64,000 bases of DNA from positions 6,854,048 through 6,918,047 of the forward strand of contig NZ_CP012150.1 of the NCBI RefSeq assembly GCF_001187505.1. Direction: 5' to 3'. The notes under the pieces were generated by a model. It had not been told where the DNA came from. It saw nothing but the letters and a program-made list of their open reading frames with translations, and did no database searches. Position numbers and translations under genes: made by a program. Below, one piece after another: positions 7,968 through 17,551 of this stretch. The stretch's first letter is position 1. Every line of letters begins with the position of its first letter. This DNA comes from Mycolicibacterium goodii (lineage in GTDB: Bacteria > Actinomycetota > Actinomycetes > Mycobacteriales > Mycobacteriaceae).

Positions 7968-8885
7968 ATGCAGACGCGTACCGGGCTCGCCCGTGCCGGC
8001 GGCCCCGACGACCCGATCGACATCTTCTACGAGGACATGGGCGATCCCACCGATCCCGCGGTCCTGTTGATCATGGGTCTCGGTGCGCAGCTGTTGATGT
8101 GGCGCACCGAGTTCTGTGAGAAGCTCGTCGCCCGGGGACTGCGGGTCATCCGGTTCGACAACCGCGATGTGGGTCTGTCGACGAAACTGTCCGGGCGCCG
8201 CGTCGATTCGCCGCTCGCAGTGCGCATGGCGCGGTCGTTCCTCGGGATGCGCAGCCCGGCGGTGTACACCCTCGAGGACATGGCCGACGACGCCGCTGCC
8301 CTGCTCGACCACCTGGAAATCGACCGCGCGCACATCGTCGGCGGCTCGATGGGCGGCATGATCGCCCAGGTGTTCGCGTCGCAGCACGCCGCCCGCACCG
8401 AGACCCTCGGGGTCATCTTCTCCAGCAACAACCAGGCGTTCCTCCCGCCGCCCGGGTTCCGCCAGTTGCTGTCGCTGATCACCGGCCCGCCGGCCGATGC
8501 GTCGCGAGAAGCCGTGCTGGACAACGCGGTTCGGCTCAGCAAGCTCAACGGCAGCCCGGCCTACCCGCGGTCGGAGGAACACATCCGCGCCGAGGCCGCC
8601 GAGCTGTACGACCGCGCCCACTATCCCGCGGGGATCGCCAGGCATTTCGCCGCGGTCCTGGGCAGCGGCAGCCTGCGTCACCACGATGAGCGCATCACCG
8701 CACCCACCGTGGTGATCCACGGCCGCGCCGACCGGTTGATGCCGCCGTCGGGCGGGCGCGCGGTCGCCAATGCCATCGCGGGCGCCCGGATTGTGCTGAT
8801 CGACGGCATGGGCCACGAGCTACCCGAGCCGGTGTGGGACGACGTCATCGGTGCCCTCGCGACGAACTTTGCCACGGTGAGCTGA
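7968..8885 (+). CDS. lipG: Alpha/beta hydrolase, LipG-type esterase
   Basis: A 305-residue alpha/beta hydrolase. The nucleophile elbow is GGSMGG with Ser127; a likely acid is in HGRADRLMPP and the catalytic His in DGMGHELPEP near residue 285. The oxyanion-hole region is LLIMGLGAQ. No signal peptide is seen. Family expectation is esterase, thioesterase or phospholipase activity; in M. tuberculosis lipG lies next to the mycolate methyltransferase cluster as here, suggesting a role in cell-envelope lipid metabolism. ATG 7968 directly abuts the TAG of the ABC1 gene. Confidence 0.88.
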   Translation: MQTRTGLARAGGPDDPIDIFYEDMGDPTDPAVLLIMGLGAQLLMWRTEFCEKLVARGLRVIRFDNRDVGLSTKLSGRRVDSPLAVRMARSFLGMRSPAVYTLEDMADDAAALLDHLEIDRAHIVGGSMGGMIAQVFASQHAARTETLGVIFSSNNQAFLPPPGFRQLLSLITGPPADASREAVLDNAVRLSKLNGSPAYPRSEEHIRAEAAELYDRAHYPAGIARHFAAVLGSGSLRHHDERITAPTVVIHGRADRLMPPSGGRAVANAIAGARIVLIDGMGHELPEPVWDDVIGALATNFATVS

Positions 8886-9062
8886 CCGGTCCCGATATTT
8901 GTTGCCGTTGCAAGGATTTCGACATCCGCGGTGACTTCGGACCGCCGGTATCCCTCGTCAGCCGACGCAACCCGGTTTACGCTGTGCAGCAGTCTGGGGG
9001 GACGCCGAGCCAACGACGGTTCGGTGCGCTCACCTTGATCATCCGGCTGAGAGGTGTCGTCA

Positions 9063-9935
9063 GTGGCGAAACAACCCGAGAAACTGCAACCGCACTTCGA
9101 TGACGTACAGGCGCATTACGACCTGTCCGACGACTTCTTCGCGCTGTTTCTCGACCCCACCAGGACCTACAGCTGCGCGTACTTCGAGCGCGAGGACATG
9201 ACGCTCGAGGAGGCTCAGCTCGCCAAGATCGACCTGTCGCTCGGTAAGCTGGGCCTGCAACCGGGAATGACCCTGCTCGATGTCGGATGCGGTTGGGGCG
9301 CAACGATGTTGCGGGCGCTGGAGCGCTACGACGTGAACGTCGTCGGGCTGACGCTGAGCCGCAACCAGCAGGCACATGTCGAGCGCAGATTCGCCGAGTC
9401 CCCCAGCCCCCGCACCAAGCGTGTACTGCTCGCGGGTTGGGAGGAGTTCGACGAGCCGGTGGACCGGATCGTCTCGATCGGCGCGTTCGAGCACTTCGGG
9501 CACGACCGTTACGACGACTTCTTCCGGTTCGCCCACCGGGTGCTGCCCGACGACGGCGTGATGCTGCTGCACACCATCACCGGCATCCACCCCAAGCACG
9601 CGCAGGAACTCGGGATTCCGCTGACCTTCGAGATGGCGCGGTTCATCCGCTTCATCGTCACCGAGATCTTCCCGGGCGGGCGGCTGCCGACGGTCGACAT
9701 GGTGATCGACCATGCGAATCGCGCGTCGTTCACCCTGGAGCGCAGGCAGTCGCTGCAACTGCACTATGCCCGCACTCTGGATCTGTGGGCGGCCGCGCTT
9801 GCCGACCACCACGAGGATGCGGTGCGCATCCAGTCGCAGGAGGTCTACGACCGCTACATGCACTACCTGACCGGCTGCGCCAACGCGTTCCGGATCGGAT
9901 ATATCGACGTCAACCAGTTCACACTGGCAAAGTAA
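9063..9935 (+). CDS. Mycolic acid methyltransferase / cyclopropane synthase (first of two)
   Basis: A 290-residue SAM-dependent methyltransferase of the CmaA/MmaA/PcaA family that modifies double bonds of meromycolate chains. SAM-binding motif LLDVGCGWGATM near residue 70, the family's GWEEFDEPVDRIVSIGAFEHFGH block, and ARFIRFIVTEIFPGGRLP near 190 are present. GTG 9063 is preferred because GAGAGG lies 8 bases upstream; GTG 9054 is in frame. Its low-AT leader (8886-9062) probably holds its promoter. In M. smegmatis a gene in this position has been linked to temperature-dependent cis-cyclopropanation of alpha-mycolates; exact orthology was not tested here. A paralogue follows. Confidence 0.88.
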   Translation: MAKQPEKLQPHFDDVQAHYDLSDDFFALFLDPTRTYSCAYFEREDMTLEEAQLAKIDLSLGKLGLQPGMTLLDVGCGWGATMLRALERYDVNVVGLTLSRNQQAHVERRFAESPSPRTKRVLLAGWEEFDEPVDRIVSIGAFEHFGHDRYDDFFRFAHRVLPDDGVMLLHTITGIHPKHAQELGIPLTFEMARFIRFIVTEIFPGGRLPTVDMVIDHANRASFTLERRQSLQLHYARTLDLWAAALADHHEDAVRIQSQEVYDRYMHYLTGCANAFRIGYIDVNQFTLAK

Positions 9936-10127
9936 CGACGCGGAATTCTTCGCTGCAGCGGGCCGGTGTCGATGCGATTATTGCTGGCCCCTGGTCGATA
10001 TTTCATGATCATGCAACAGGAATTTGTTTGCCCAACATTTTTGACGCGAGTCGAGTCCCACCTGCGGCTTCCTGCTGTAGGCTGCGACTCGGCGGGGAAA
10101 CTCTGAGGCTTGGAGAATTTTCGAAAT

Positions 10128-10988
10128 ATGTCAAAATTGACCCCGAAATATGAAGAACTGCAGTCGATCTACGACATATCGAATGAATTTTACGAGCTGT
10201 TCTTGGGTCCCACGATGGGCTACACCTGCGGTTATTTCGAACGCGACGACATGACCGGTGACGAGGCCCAGATCGCCAAGTTCGACCTTGCGCTCGGCAA
10301 ACTGGGCCTGGAACCCGGCATGACGCTGCTGGACATCGGTTGCGGCTGGGGTGCATGCATGGCCCGCGCGGCCGAGAAGTACGACGTCAACGTCATCGGC
10401 CTGACGCTCAGCGGTGAGCAGCGCGAGTACGCCATCGAAAAGCTTGCGAAGGTGCCCACCGACCGCAAACTCGAGGTGCGACTGCAGGGCTGGGAGGAGT
10501 TCGACGAGAAGGTCGACCGCATCGTGTCGATCGGCGCGTTCGAGCACTTCGGGTTCGAGCGCTATCCGGCGTTCTTCGAGATGGCCTACAACGCGCTGCC
10601 CGACGGCGGCATCATGCTGCTGCACAACATCACCGGGTTCGACCTGCGCGAGGGTCAGAAACTCGGCCTGCACATGACGTTCGAGGACGCCCGCTTCGCC
10701 CGGTTCATCATGACCGAGATCTTCCCGGGGGGCCGGCTGCCGTCGGTGGTGATGGAGCAGGAGAAGGCGCTCGAGGCCGGTTTCAAGCTCACCCAACTGC
10801 AGGAGATCGGCCCGCACTACGTCCGCACGCTCAAGATCTGGGCCGAGGCGCTCGAGGCGAACAAGGAACAGGCCATCGCGATCCAGGGCCAAGAGGTCTA
10901 CGACCGCTACGACAAGTACCTCAACGGCTGCCAGAAGTACTTCGCGTCCGGCCACATCAGCGTGCACCAGTTCACGCTGCAGAAGTAG
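10128..10988 (+). CDS. Mycolic acid methyltransferase / cyclopropane synthase (second of two)
   Basis: A 286-residue paralogue of the preceding methyltransferase, with SAM motif LLDIGCGWGACM, block GWEEFDEKVDRIVSIGAFEHFG and MTEIFPGGRLPSV. ATG 10128 has GGAG 12 bases upstream; a TTG at 10110 is less likely. The 192-bp leader is noticeably AT-rich and contains TAGGCT (10077-10082), a plausible -10, so the gene probably has its own promoter rather than depending on its neighbour. The pair could differ in position (proximal/distal) or type of modification (cyclopropane, methyl branch, epoxide precursor); sequence alone does not decide. Confidence 0.88.
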   Translation: MSKLTPKYEELQSIYDISNEFYELFLGPTMGYTCGYFERDDMTGDEAQIAKFDLALGKLGLEPGMTLLDIGCGWGACMARAAEKYDVNVIGLTLSGEQREYAIEKLAKVPTDRKLEVRLQGWEEFDEKVDRIVSIGAFEHFGFERYPAFFEMAYNALPDGGIMLLHNITGFDLREGQKLGLHMTFEDARFARFIMTEIFPGGRLPSVVMEQEKALEAGFKLTQLQEIGPHYVRTLKIWAEALEANKEQAIAIQGQEVYDRYDKYLNGCQKYFASGHISVHQFTLQK

Positions 10989-11026
10989 CTCTCTTCGCGC
11001 TGCCGGCAAGAAAGTTCAGCGCCCGG

Positions 11027-11053
11027 TGTCGCATTGAGCCGGTGCCGATCGTC
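11027..11053 (+). promoter_or_regulatory. Candidate ECF42-type promoter upstream of the YCII gene
   Basis: TGTCGC at 11027-11032 and CGTC at 11050-11053 are separated by 17 bases, about 60 bases before the YCII start codon. ECF42 sigma factors recognise a -35 close to TGTCGA and a -10 of the CGA/CGTC kind. The match suggests the operon is transcribed by its own sigma factor. Not tested. Confidence 0.45.
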
Positions 11054-11112
11054 GGATGGGTAGACAGTGGAACCAACGGGGTTCCGCTCACCTACCGGAG
11101 GAGACGACGACG

Positions 11113-11811
11113 ATGCTCTACTTCGCCCTGCTGAAGAGCCAGGAGAGCGAGCGCACACCGGAGAAGGCCGCCGACGGGTTTGCCGCGTTCCAGGCGTTCC
11201 ACGCCAAGGCGGCCTCGGCGATCCTGGCCGGCGACGCGCTCACCCCGATCGGCAACGCCGTTCGCATCGAGGGCGGCCCCGAGGCACCCACGGTCGTCAC
11301 CGACGGGCCGTTCCCCGAGAGCGCAGAGGTCGCGTGCGGTTACTACGTCCTGGAGGCCGACAACCTCGACGACGCGCTCGCGTTGGCCCGTGACATCCCG
11401 GCCGCCGAGTTCGGCGCCGTCGAGGTCTGGCCGATCGTGCACTGGAAGGCTCCGACGGAAAAGATCGGCGCCGACTGGCTGGCCCTGTTGCTGGAACCCC
11501 CGGAGGATGTCCGCACCCCGGGCACCGACGAGTGGAACGCACTCGCGGCGCGCCACGGCGAACTCGCAGACACCATCGGCGAGCAGACTCTCGCCGGAGC
11601 GCCGTTGCATCCGCCGTCGACCGCGACGACGGTGCGCGTGCGCGACGGCGAGGTGATGATCACCGACGGGCCGTACATCGAGGGCGCCGAGGTCGCCAAC
11701 GGCTTCTATGTGCTGCGTGCGCGGGATCGCGACGAGGCCATCAAGCTGGCATCGATGCTGCCGGCGACCGCGGTGCAGTTGCGCCAACTTGCCGGTGTGT
11801 CCGGCCTGTAG
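11113..11811 (+). CDS. Double YCII-related (DGPF) domain protein
   Basis: A 232-residue protein made of two YCII/DGPF-type domains, roughly residues 1-115 and 120-232. Each carries the name-giving motif: TDGPFPESAEVACGYYVL in the first and TDGPYIEGAEVANGFYVL in the second. DGPF proteins are the regular genomic partners of ECF42 sigma factors and are thought to act in a stress-related enzymatic role that is still undefined. GGAGGAG lies 9 bases before ATG 11113. The sigma gene starts 7 bp after its stop. The tandem arrangement in one chain is probably a duplication. Confidence 0.85.
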   Translation: MLYFALLKSQESERTPEKAADGFAAFQAFHAKAASAILAGDALTPIGNAVRIEGGPEAPTVVTDGPFPESAEVACGYYVLEADNLDDALALARDIPAAEFGAVEVWPIVHWKAPTEKIGADWLALLLEPPEDVRTPGTDEWNALAARHGELADTIGEQTLAGAPLHPPSTATTVRVRDGEVMITDGPYIEGAEVANGFYVLRARDRDEAIKLASMLPATAVQLRQLAGVSGL

Positions 11812-11818
11812 ATCGCCA

Positions 11819-13060
11819 ATGGCCGGACTGGACAGCGTCTTTCGGCGGGAGTGGGGTCCCGCGGTCGCGGCGATCGCACGCTGGTCGGGTGATCTCGGCA
11901 TCGCCGAGGACGCTGTCCAGGAGGCCTGCGCGCAAGCTGTGCTGGCGTGGGCCGACGGTTCACCCGCCAACCCCGGCGCCTGGCTCACCACCGTCGCCCG
12001 CAACCGCGCCCTCGACCGATTGCGACGCGAATCCCAGCGCACCGGAAGGGAATACGCCGCGGTGTACCAGGACATGATGGCCCGCGCCGACACCGAACCG
12101 CACCCGGTGCGCGACGACCAACTGCGGATGATGTTCACCTGCGCGCATCCCGCGCTGGACCGCGCCTCACAACTGGCGCTGACCCTGCGGTTGATCTCCG
12201 GACTCACCACCGCAGAGATCGCTCGCGCGCTGCTGCAGTCCGAGACCGCGATCAGGCAGCGGATCACCCGGGCCAAGAACAAGATCCGCAAGGCCAACAT
12301 CCCGCTGCGGGTTCCGCCTGCCGAACTGCTGCCGGAGCGCACACCCCATGTGCTGGCCTGCGTCTACTCGGTGTTCACCGAGGGCTACTGGTCGACGGCG
12401 GGCCCGTCGGCCATCCGCGACGAACTGTGCGATGAGGGTGTTCGGCTGGCCGGGGAGCTGTGCGCGCTGATGCCCGAGGACCGTGACGCGCATGCGCTGG
12501 CAGCCCTTGTGCTGCTGCATGATTCGCGTCGGCGCACCCGCGTCGACGACACCGGCGCGCTGATCCCGCTCGACGAGCAGAACCGTGCGCTCTGGGATCG
12601 CGGCCGCATCGCCCGCGGCCTGGAGCAGCTGCGCCGAGCCGAGGGAGCGACCGGTCCCTACCTACCGCAGGCCGTGATCGCGGCGGTGCACGCCACCGCG
12701 CCGGACTGGCGGGCCACCGACTGGCACACCATCTGCCGCGCCTACGACCGCCTGGCCGAGCAGCTGGACTCCCCCGTCGTGCGGGCAAATCGCGCGCTGG
12801 CCATCGGTTTTCGCGACGGGTTCATGGCCGGTCTGACCGCGCTCGACGCCGTCGCCGACGATCCGAGGCTGGGCAGGTACAACACCGTCGCGGTGATCCG
12901 CGCCGATCTGCTGCGCCGTGCGGGCCGCGCCGCCGAGGCCGGGCACTGGTACCGCGTGGCGCTGGAGCACGACCTGCAGCAGGACACGGTCTCCGAGCCT
13001 GCGGCGGCGTTTCTGCGTCGTCGCATCGCCGAATGTGACGCGGCGACGGCGGCAACCTAA
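11819..13060 (+). CDS. ECF42-type RNA polymerase sigma factor with TPR-like C-terminal extension
   Basis: A 413-residue sigma factor, more than twice the usual ECF length. Sigma2 lies in about residues 7-75 (GIAEDAVQEACAQAVLAW and NPGAWLTTVARNRALDRLRR), sigma4 in about 105-165 (LTTAEIARALLQSETAIRQR). The remaining 240 residues are an Ala/Leu-rich helical extension with TPR-like character, ending in repeats such as RAGRAAEAGHWYRVALEHD. This layout and the upstream DGPF partner define ECF42, a group without a classical anti-sigma factor; the extension is known to matter for activity. No anti-sigma gene is seen here. A long hairpin follows the gene. Confidence 0.88.
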   Translation: MAGLDSVFRREWGPAVAAIARWSGDLGIAEDAVQEACAQAVLAWADGSPANPGAWLTTVARNRALDRLRRESQRTGREYAAVYQDMMARADTEPHPVRDDQLRMMFTCAHPALDRASQLALTLRLISGLTTAEIARALLQSETAIRQRITRAKNKIRKANIPLRVPPAELLPERTPHVLACVYSVFTEGYWSTAGPSAIRDELCDEGVRLAGELCALMPEDRDAHALAALVLLHDSRRRTRVDDTGALIPLDEQNRALWDRGRIARGLEQLRRAEGATGPYLPQAVIAAVHATAPDWRATDWHTICRAYDRLAEQLDSPVVRANRALAIGFRDGFMAGLTALDAVADDPRLGRYNTVAVIRADLLRRAGRAAEAGHWYRVALEHDLQQDTVSEPAAAFLRRRIAECDAATAAT

Positions 13061-13068
13061 CTGCCCAG

Positions 13069-13118
13069 CAGACGCAAAACTGCCCGTTTTCCGAAGAAAA
13101 CAGGCAGTTTTACGTCTG
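13069..13118. terminator. Long bidirectional hairpin terminator
   Basis: Two 23-base arms (13069-13091 and 13096-13118) pair with only two non-Watson-Crick positions around a CGAA tetraloop. It lies between the converging sigma-factor and rplA genes. The A/T blocks inside the arms (CAAAAC, GTTTTC) mean T-rich segments arise on either strand, so it can end transcription from both sides. Confidence 0.8.
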
Positions 13119-13138
13119 CTCGCGCAGAAAAAAGAGGA

Positions 13139-13846
13139 TCAGTCCTCGGTGAAGTTGCGGGTGACCGAGGGATCGACCGGGATCCCCGGGCCGGTGGTCG
13201 TCGAGACGGTCACCTTCTTGAGGTAACGGCCCTTGGACGACGACGGCTTGGCACGCAGCACCTCGTCGAGCGCGGCACCGTAGTTCTCGGCGAGCTTCTT
13301 CTCGTCGAACGACGCCTTGCCGATGATGAAGTGCAGGTTGGCCTGCTTGTCGACGCGGAAGTTGATCTTGCCGCCCTTGATGTCGGCCACAGCCTTGGCC
13401 ACATCGGGGGTGACGGTGCCGGTCTTGGGGTTCGGCATGAGGCCACGCGGGCCGAGCACGCGGGCGATCCGGCCAACCTTGGCCATCTGGTCCGGCGTGG
13501 CGATCGCGGCGTCGAAGTCCAGGAAGCCGCCCTGGATCTTCTCGATCAGGTCGTCGCTGCCGACGATGTCGGCGCCTGCGGCCTGGGCCTGCTCGGCCTT
13601 GTCGCCGACCGCGAACACCGCGACGCGCGCGGTCTTACCGGTGCCGTGGGGCAGGTTGACGGTGCCGCGAACCATCTGGTCGGCCTTGCGGGGGTCGACG
13701 CCGAGGCGGATGGCAACCTCGACGGTGGCGTCCTGCTTCTTGGAGGAAGTCTCCTTGGCCAGTTTCGCGGCTTCCAGCGGCGTGTAGAGCTTGGTCCGGT
13801 CGACCTTCTCCGCGGCCTCGCGGTATGCCTTGCTGTTCTTGCTCAT
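13139..13846 (-). CDS. rplA: 50S ribosomal protein L1
   Basis: A 235-residue L1 protein of normal length, with the family signature near [17 protein letters not shown] and the N-terminal [12 protein letters not shown]. It binds 23S rRNA at the L1 stalk and, in many bacteria, its own mRNA. ATG 13846 starts [14 protein letters not shown]. It is the last gene of the secE-nusG-rplK-rplA group; the 134-bp spacer from rplK holds a tandem duplication. A strong hairpin lies 20 bp past the stop. Confidence 0.97.
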   Translation of the reverse strand: MSKNSKAYREAAEKVDRTKLYTPLEAAKLAKETSSKKQDATVEVAIRLGVDPRKADQMVRGTVNLPHGTGKTARVAVFAVGDKAEQAQAAGADIVGSDDLIEKIQGGFLDFDAAIATPDQMAKVGRIARVLGPRGLMPNPKTGTVTPDVAKAVADIKGGKINFRVDKQANLHFIIGKASFDEKKLAENYGAALDEVLRAKPSSSKGRYLKKVTVSTTTGPGIPVDPSVTRNFTED

Positions 13847-13916
13847 TGTGAGTCCAATCGTTTGTCGTTGGAGTCGTGGTCCGGGCCGAAGCCAGCCCTC
13901 CCACGGGTCGTCTTAT

Positions 13917-13993
13917 TCGACCGTGCTGTCGGGTCGATCCGCTTCGCTACTCGACCGTGCTGTCGGGTCGATCCGCTTCGCTACTCGACCGTG
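13917..13993. repeat. 34-bp tandem duplication covering the rplK stop and rplK-rplA spacer
   Basis: The 34-base unit beginning TCGACCGTGCTGTCGGGTCG occurs at 13917-13950 and again, identically, at 13951-13984, followed by a further 9 bases (TCGACCGTG) at 13985-13993. The rplK stop codon (13981-13983) sits inside the second unit. Within each unit CGGGTCGATCCG is nearly self-complementary with one G-T pair, so each copy may fold in RNA. The pattern looks like a recent duplication of the 3' end of rplK plus spacer. Confidence 0.85.
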
Positions 13994-14409
13994 ATACCCA
14001 TCGACCGGGCGGTGCCGGCGATGATCTTGGCAGCAGCGTCGATGTCGTTGGCGTTGAGATCGGCCTTCTTGGTCTCGGCGATCTCGCGCACCTGATCCCA
14101 GGTCACCTTGGCGACCTTGGTCTTGTGCGGCTCGCCCGAACCCTTCTGCACACCAGCGGCCTTGAGCAGCAGCTTGGCGGCGGGCGGGGTCTTCAGGGCG
14201 AAAGTGAAGCTGCGGTCCTCGTAGACGGTGATCTCCACGGGGATGACGTTTCCGCGCTGCGACTCGGTCGCGGCGTTGTACGCCTTGCAGAACTCCATGA
14301 TGTTGACGCCGTGCTGGCCGAGCGCAGGACCGACCGGCGGGGCGGGGTTTGCCTGTCCAGCCTGGATCTGCAGCTTGATCAGCCCGGCGACCTTCTTCTT
14401 CGGGGCCAT
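13981..14409 (-). CDS. rplK: 50S ribosomal protein L11
   Basis: A 142-residue L11 protein of standard length. The N terminus reads [20 protein letters not shown] with the conserved [19 protein letters not shown] following, and the rRNA-binding C-terminal domain ends SMGITVE. L11 forms the GTPase-associated centre with 23S rRNA. ATG 14409 was chosen by family length; an in-frame upstream start would add ten residues. It is 67 bp after nusG, with two hairpins between. Confidence 0.97.
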
Positions 14410-14436
14410 CCGTGTTGTTCCTTTACCTTGCTCATC

Positions 14437-14476
14437 CAAGGGCGCGAAGCGCCCCTTGTTTCTAGCCGGGAACCGG

Positions 14477-14479
<3 letters not shown>
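14437..14479 (-). other. Pair of RNA hairpins between nusG and rplK
   Basis: On the transcribed strand a stem formed by CCGG-containing TAGCCGG (14463-14469) and CCGGCTA (14473-14479) with a GAA loop includes the nusG stop codon. It is followed by a second stem at 14437-14458, CAAGGGCGC pairing with GCGCCCCTTG with one bulged base. No T-run follows, so processing or attenuation rather than full termination is likely. Confidence 0.45.
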
Positions 14480-15346
<867 letters not shown>

Positions 15347-15357
15347 TCAAATCTCGG

Positions 15358-15798
15358 TCAGGTGCCGAACACCAGCGACACCAGGCGCCCCAGTCCGTAA
15401 TCCGTACCGGCGATCAGCGCCACCATGAACATCAGGAAGACCAGCACCACGGTGGTGTAGCTGACCATCTGCTTACGGTTCGGCCAGATCACCTTGCGGA
15501 GTTCGGCAACGACCTGCTTGAGGTAGTTGACGACGAACATGATCGGGTTCCGCGACGGGCCGCCGGCGTCCTTCTTGACCTTCTTGGTCTTCGGCTTGCC
15601 GCCTGCCTCGACTTCCGCGGCCACCTCGGCGGCCGTCTCGACCTCGTCGGTGCTGTCGGCCGCGCCGCGACGGGCCCGCTTTCCGGTCGGCCGCAGCGGT
15701 CGCGTCACCACCGCGGTCTGTCCGCGAGTCTCACCAGTGCCGTCAGTGGTCGTACCAGTGTCGTCTGCGGAGCCGGCACCTTCGCGCTCGTCGCTCAC
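15358..15798 (-). CDS. secE: Preprotein translocase subunit SecE
   Basis: A 146-residue SecE of the actinobacterial type: a charged Thr/Glu/Lys-rich cytoplasmic N-terminal part of about 85 residues, then the amphipathic helix [19 protein letters not shown], and a single membrane helix [20 protein letters not shown]. It stabilises SecY in the translocon. GTG 15798 has GGAG 6 bases upstream. The gene lies between trpT and nusG, 26 bp before the latter, the usual bacterial secE-nusG arrangement. Confidence 0.95.
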   Translation of the reverse strand: MSDEREGAGSADDTGTTTDGTGETRGQTAVVTRPLRPTGKRARRGAADSTDEVETAAEVAAEVEAGGKPKTKKVKKDAGGPSRNPIMFVVNYLKQVVAELRKVIWPNRKQMVSYTTVVLVFLMFMVALIAGTDYGLGRLVSLVFGT

Positions 15799-15882
15799 CG
15801 CATACTCCGTTCCTCTTCATAGCGGACTGGTTCGTCCAGGTCACCTTCCAGTGTCCACACACTGTCCAGTATTCAGTTTGAG

Positions 15883-15955
<73 letters not shown>

Positions 15956-16128
15956 TCAGCGATGACATGTTCGCATCGTCATCACGTCATGGTCGGGGCT
16001 CACACAATTCGCGCGCTCCCCGTTCGCTGTTGTGGAGCGGAACGGAAGCGCGCTGAAATGGGAAAAACCCCGAGTGCCGAGTGTACCCCGGTGTTGGTGT
16101 CAACTACTAATCGCCTCGTCAACCCCGT

Positions 16129-16638
16129 TCATTCGTGGGCGGCCTTGCGCATCACCTTGCCGGTTTCGGGATCCCACTTGACCTGGATGGAGTTGTCGCC
16201 TTCATGGCCCATCATGGTGGTGTAGGCCTCGAGCACGACCTCGCCGTCGTCGTTGGTGCAGACGTTGTGGGTCACGACGATGTCGGCGCCGAAGCGCTCC
16301 TCGTGCGACTGGATCTCCATGACCGCATGCAGCTGGTCGCCGGCCACCAGCGGCTTGTGGTAGATGAACTTCTGGTCGACCTGCACGATCTGCATGGTCG
16401 ACATGCCGACATCGACGTGCTTGAAGAAATGCTCCTGCACCAGCAACGCGAGCGTCGACGCGAACGTCAGGGGCGCGACGAGTCCGTCGTGCCCGAGTTC
16501 AGCGGCTGCTTTCTCGTCGTGGCTGGCCGGGTCCATGGCCTTGACGGCCTTGGCGTACTGCCGGATCTGCTCGCGTCCGACGAGGAAGGGGTCCGGGTAC
16601 TTCCAGACCATGCCCTTGATGTCAGTCTTGAGCGCCAT
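16129..16638 (-). CDS. hadC: (3R)-hydroxyacyl-ACP dehydratase subunit HadC
   Basis: A 169-residue hot-dog-fold subunit. With HadB it forms the HadBC dehydratase of FAS-II, acting on longer meromycolate intermediates. Its N terminus (MALKTDIKGMVWKYPDPFLV) parallels HadA, and AAAELGHDGLVAPLTFA is the shared core. HadC lacks the catalytic Asp-x4-His dyad, which HadB supplies. It starts 11 bp after hadB. The C-terminal extension DNSIQVKWDPETGKVMRK distinguishes it from HadA. Confidence 0.93.
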   Translation of the reverse strand: MALKTDIKGMVWKYPDPFLVGREQIRQYAKAVKAMDPASHDEKAAAELGHDGLVAPLTFASTLALLVQEHFFKHVDVGMSTMQIVQVDQKFIYHKPLVAGDQLHAVMEIQSHEERFGADIVVTHNVCTNDDGEVVLEAYTTMMGHEGDNSIQVKWDPETGKVMRKAAHE

Positions 16639-16649
16639 ACCAGGCCTTT

Positions 16650-17078
16650 CTACGCGAGTCGTGCGGTGGCGACAGCGCGCCCGAAGATCTTCTTGCCGCC
16701 TGCGGTGGCCGAGATCGCGATGGTAACCAGCTTCTGCTCGGGGTCGACGGACTTGATCCGACCGTTGAAGGTGATCTCGGCACCGACACCGTCGTTGGGC
16801 ACCGGCACCACGGCGGTGAACCGGACGTTGTATTCGGTGACCGCGGCCGGGTCGCCCACCCAGGAGGTGACGTAGCCGCCGCCGAGGCCCATGGTCAGCA
16901 TGCCGTGCGCGATCGCGGTGTCGAGACCGACCTGCTTGGCGATGTCGTCGTCCCAGTGGATCGGGTTGAGGTCACCGGAGACGCCGGCGTAGTTGACCAG
17001 ATCACCGCGAGTCAGCGTTATGACCTTTTCCGGAAGGGTGTCGCCCACCGTCACCGAACCGAACTCACGCAGAGCCAT
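16650..17078 (-). CDS. hadB: (3R)-hydroxyacyl-ACP dehydratase catalytic subunit HadB
   Basis: A 142-residue R-specific hydratase-2-type subunit and the catalytic partner of both HadA and HadC. The dyad Asp36 and His41 is visible in GDLNPIHWDD, followed by AIAHGMLTMGLGG. ATG 17078 gives the known HadB length; it overlaps the end of hadA by 14 bp, implying coupled translation. The enzyme removes water from beta-hydroxyacyl-ACP during mycolic acid chain extension. Confidence 0.95.
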   Translation of the reverse strand: MALREFGSVTVGDTLPEKVITLTRGDLVNYAGVSGDLNPIHWDDDIAKQVGLDTAIAHGMLTMGLGGGYVTSWVGDPAAVTEYNVRFTAVVPVPNDGVGAEITFNGRIKSVDPEQKLVTIAISATAGGKKIFGRAVATARLA

Positions 17079-17541
17079 CAGAAAAACCCTCTTCTCCGTC
17101 ACCCGCACGCCCGGCGAGGGTCGTGTAGGCCTCCTGGACAATCTCACCAGCGTCGTTGGTGATTATGTTCTTGGTCACGATGATGTCGGTTCCGTGGGCC
17201 CGTCGAACCGCGTGGACGTAGACGTCGCAGTAGAGCCGGTCGCCGGCCTTGATCGGCTTGAGGAACTTCAGTTCCTGGTCGACCTGGACGATCTTGGCTT
17301 CCCGCACACCGATGTCGGCGTGATCGAAGAACGCGGACTGCGCCTGATAACCGAAAATGCAGATGAAGGTCAGTGGTGCGGGCAGGGCGTCATGGCCCAG
17401 CTCGGCGGCCGCGTCCTCGTCGTAGAAGTATGTTTCGTCGTTCTTGATCGCGACCGCGTGCTCGCGGATCTTCTCCCGGCCGACTTCATAAAAATCGGGA
17501 TAGCGGTAATGCATCCCGACGATTTTCGACGACAGAGCCAC
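17065..17541 (-). CDS. hadA: (3R)-hydroxyacyl-ACP dehydratase subunit HadA
   Basis: A 158-residue hot-dog subunit that pairs with HadB in FAS-II. Cys61 (in LTFICIFGYQ) is the residue known to be modified by activated thiacetazone and isoxyl in M. tuberculosis HadA, so sensitivity should be conserved. It lacks the HadB catalytic dyad. GTG 17541 is the start, 10 bp after rpmG. The 3' end overlaps hadB by 14 bp. Confidence 0.95.
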   Translation of the reverse strand: MALSSKIVGMHYRYPDFYEVGREKIREHAVAIKNDETYFYDEDAAAELGHDALPAPLTFICIFGYQAQSAFFDHADIGVREAKIVQVDQELKFLKPIKAGDRLYCDVYVHAVRRAHGTDIIVTKNIITNDAGEIVQEAYTTLAGRAGDGEEGFSDGSA

Positions 17542-17551
17542 TGGCGTTGGG

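Noticed and set aside
6615..8816. 733-codon minus-strand open frame
   Set aside because: Shadow of the ABC1 kinase and lipG genes, which carry all catalytic motifs.
15850..15875. CAGTGT-CCAC-ACACTG hairpin between trpT and secE
   Set aside because: A 6-bp stem with no T-run in either direction; too weak to call as terminator.
16085..16125. TTGACA and TACACT on the minus strand between hadC and trpT
   Set aside because: Only 12 bases separate them, too short for a sigma-A promoter, so not called.
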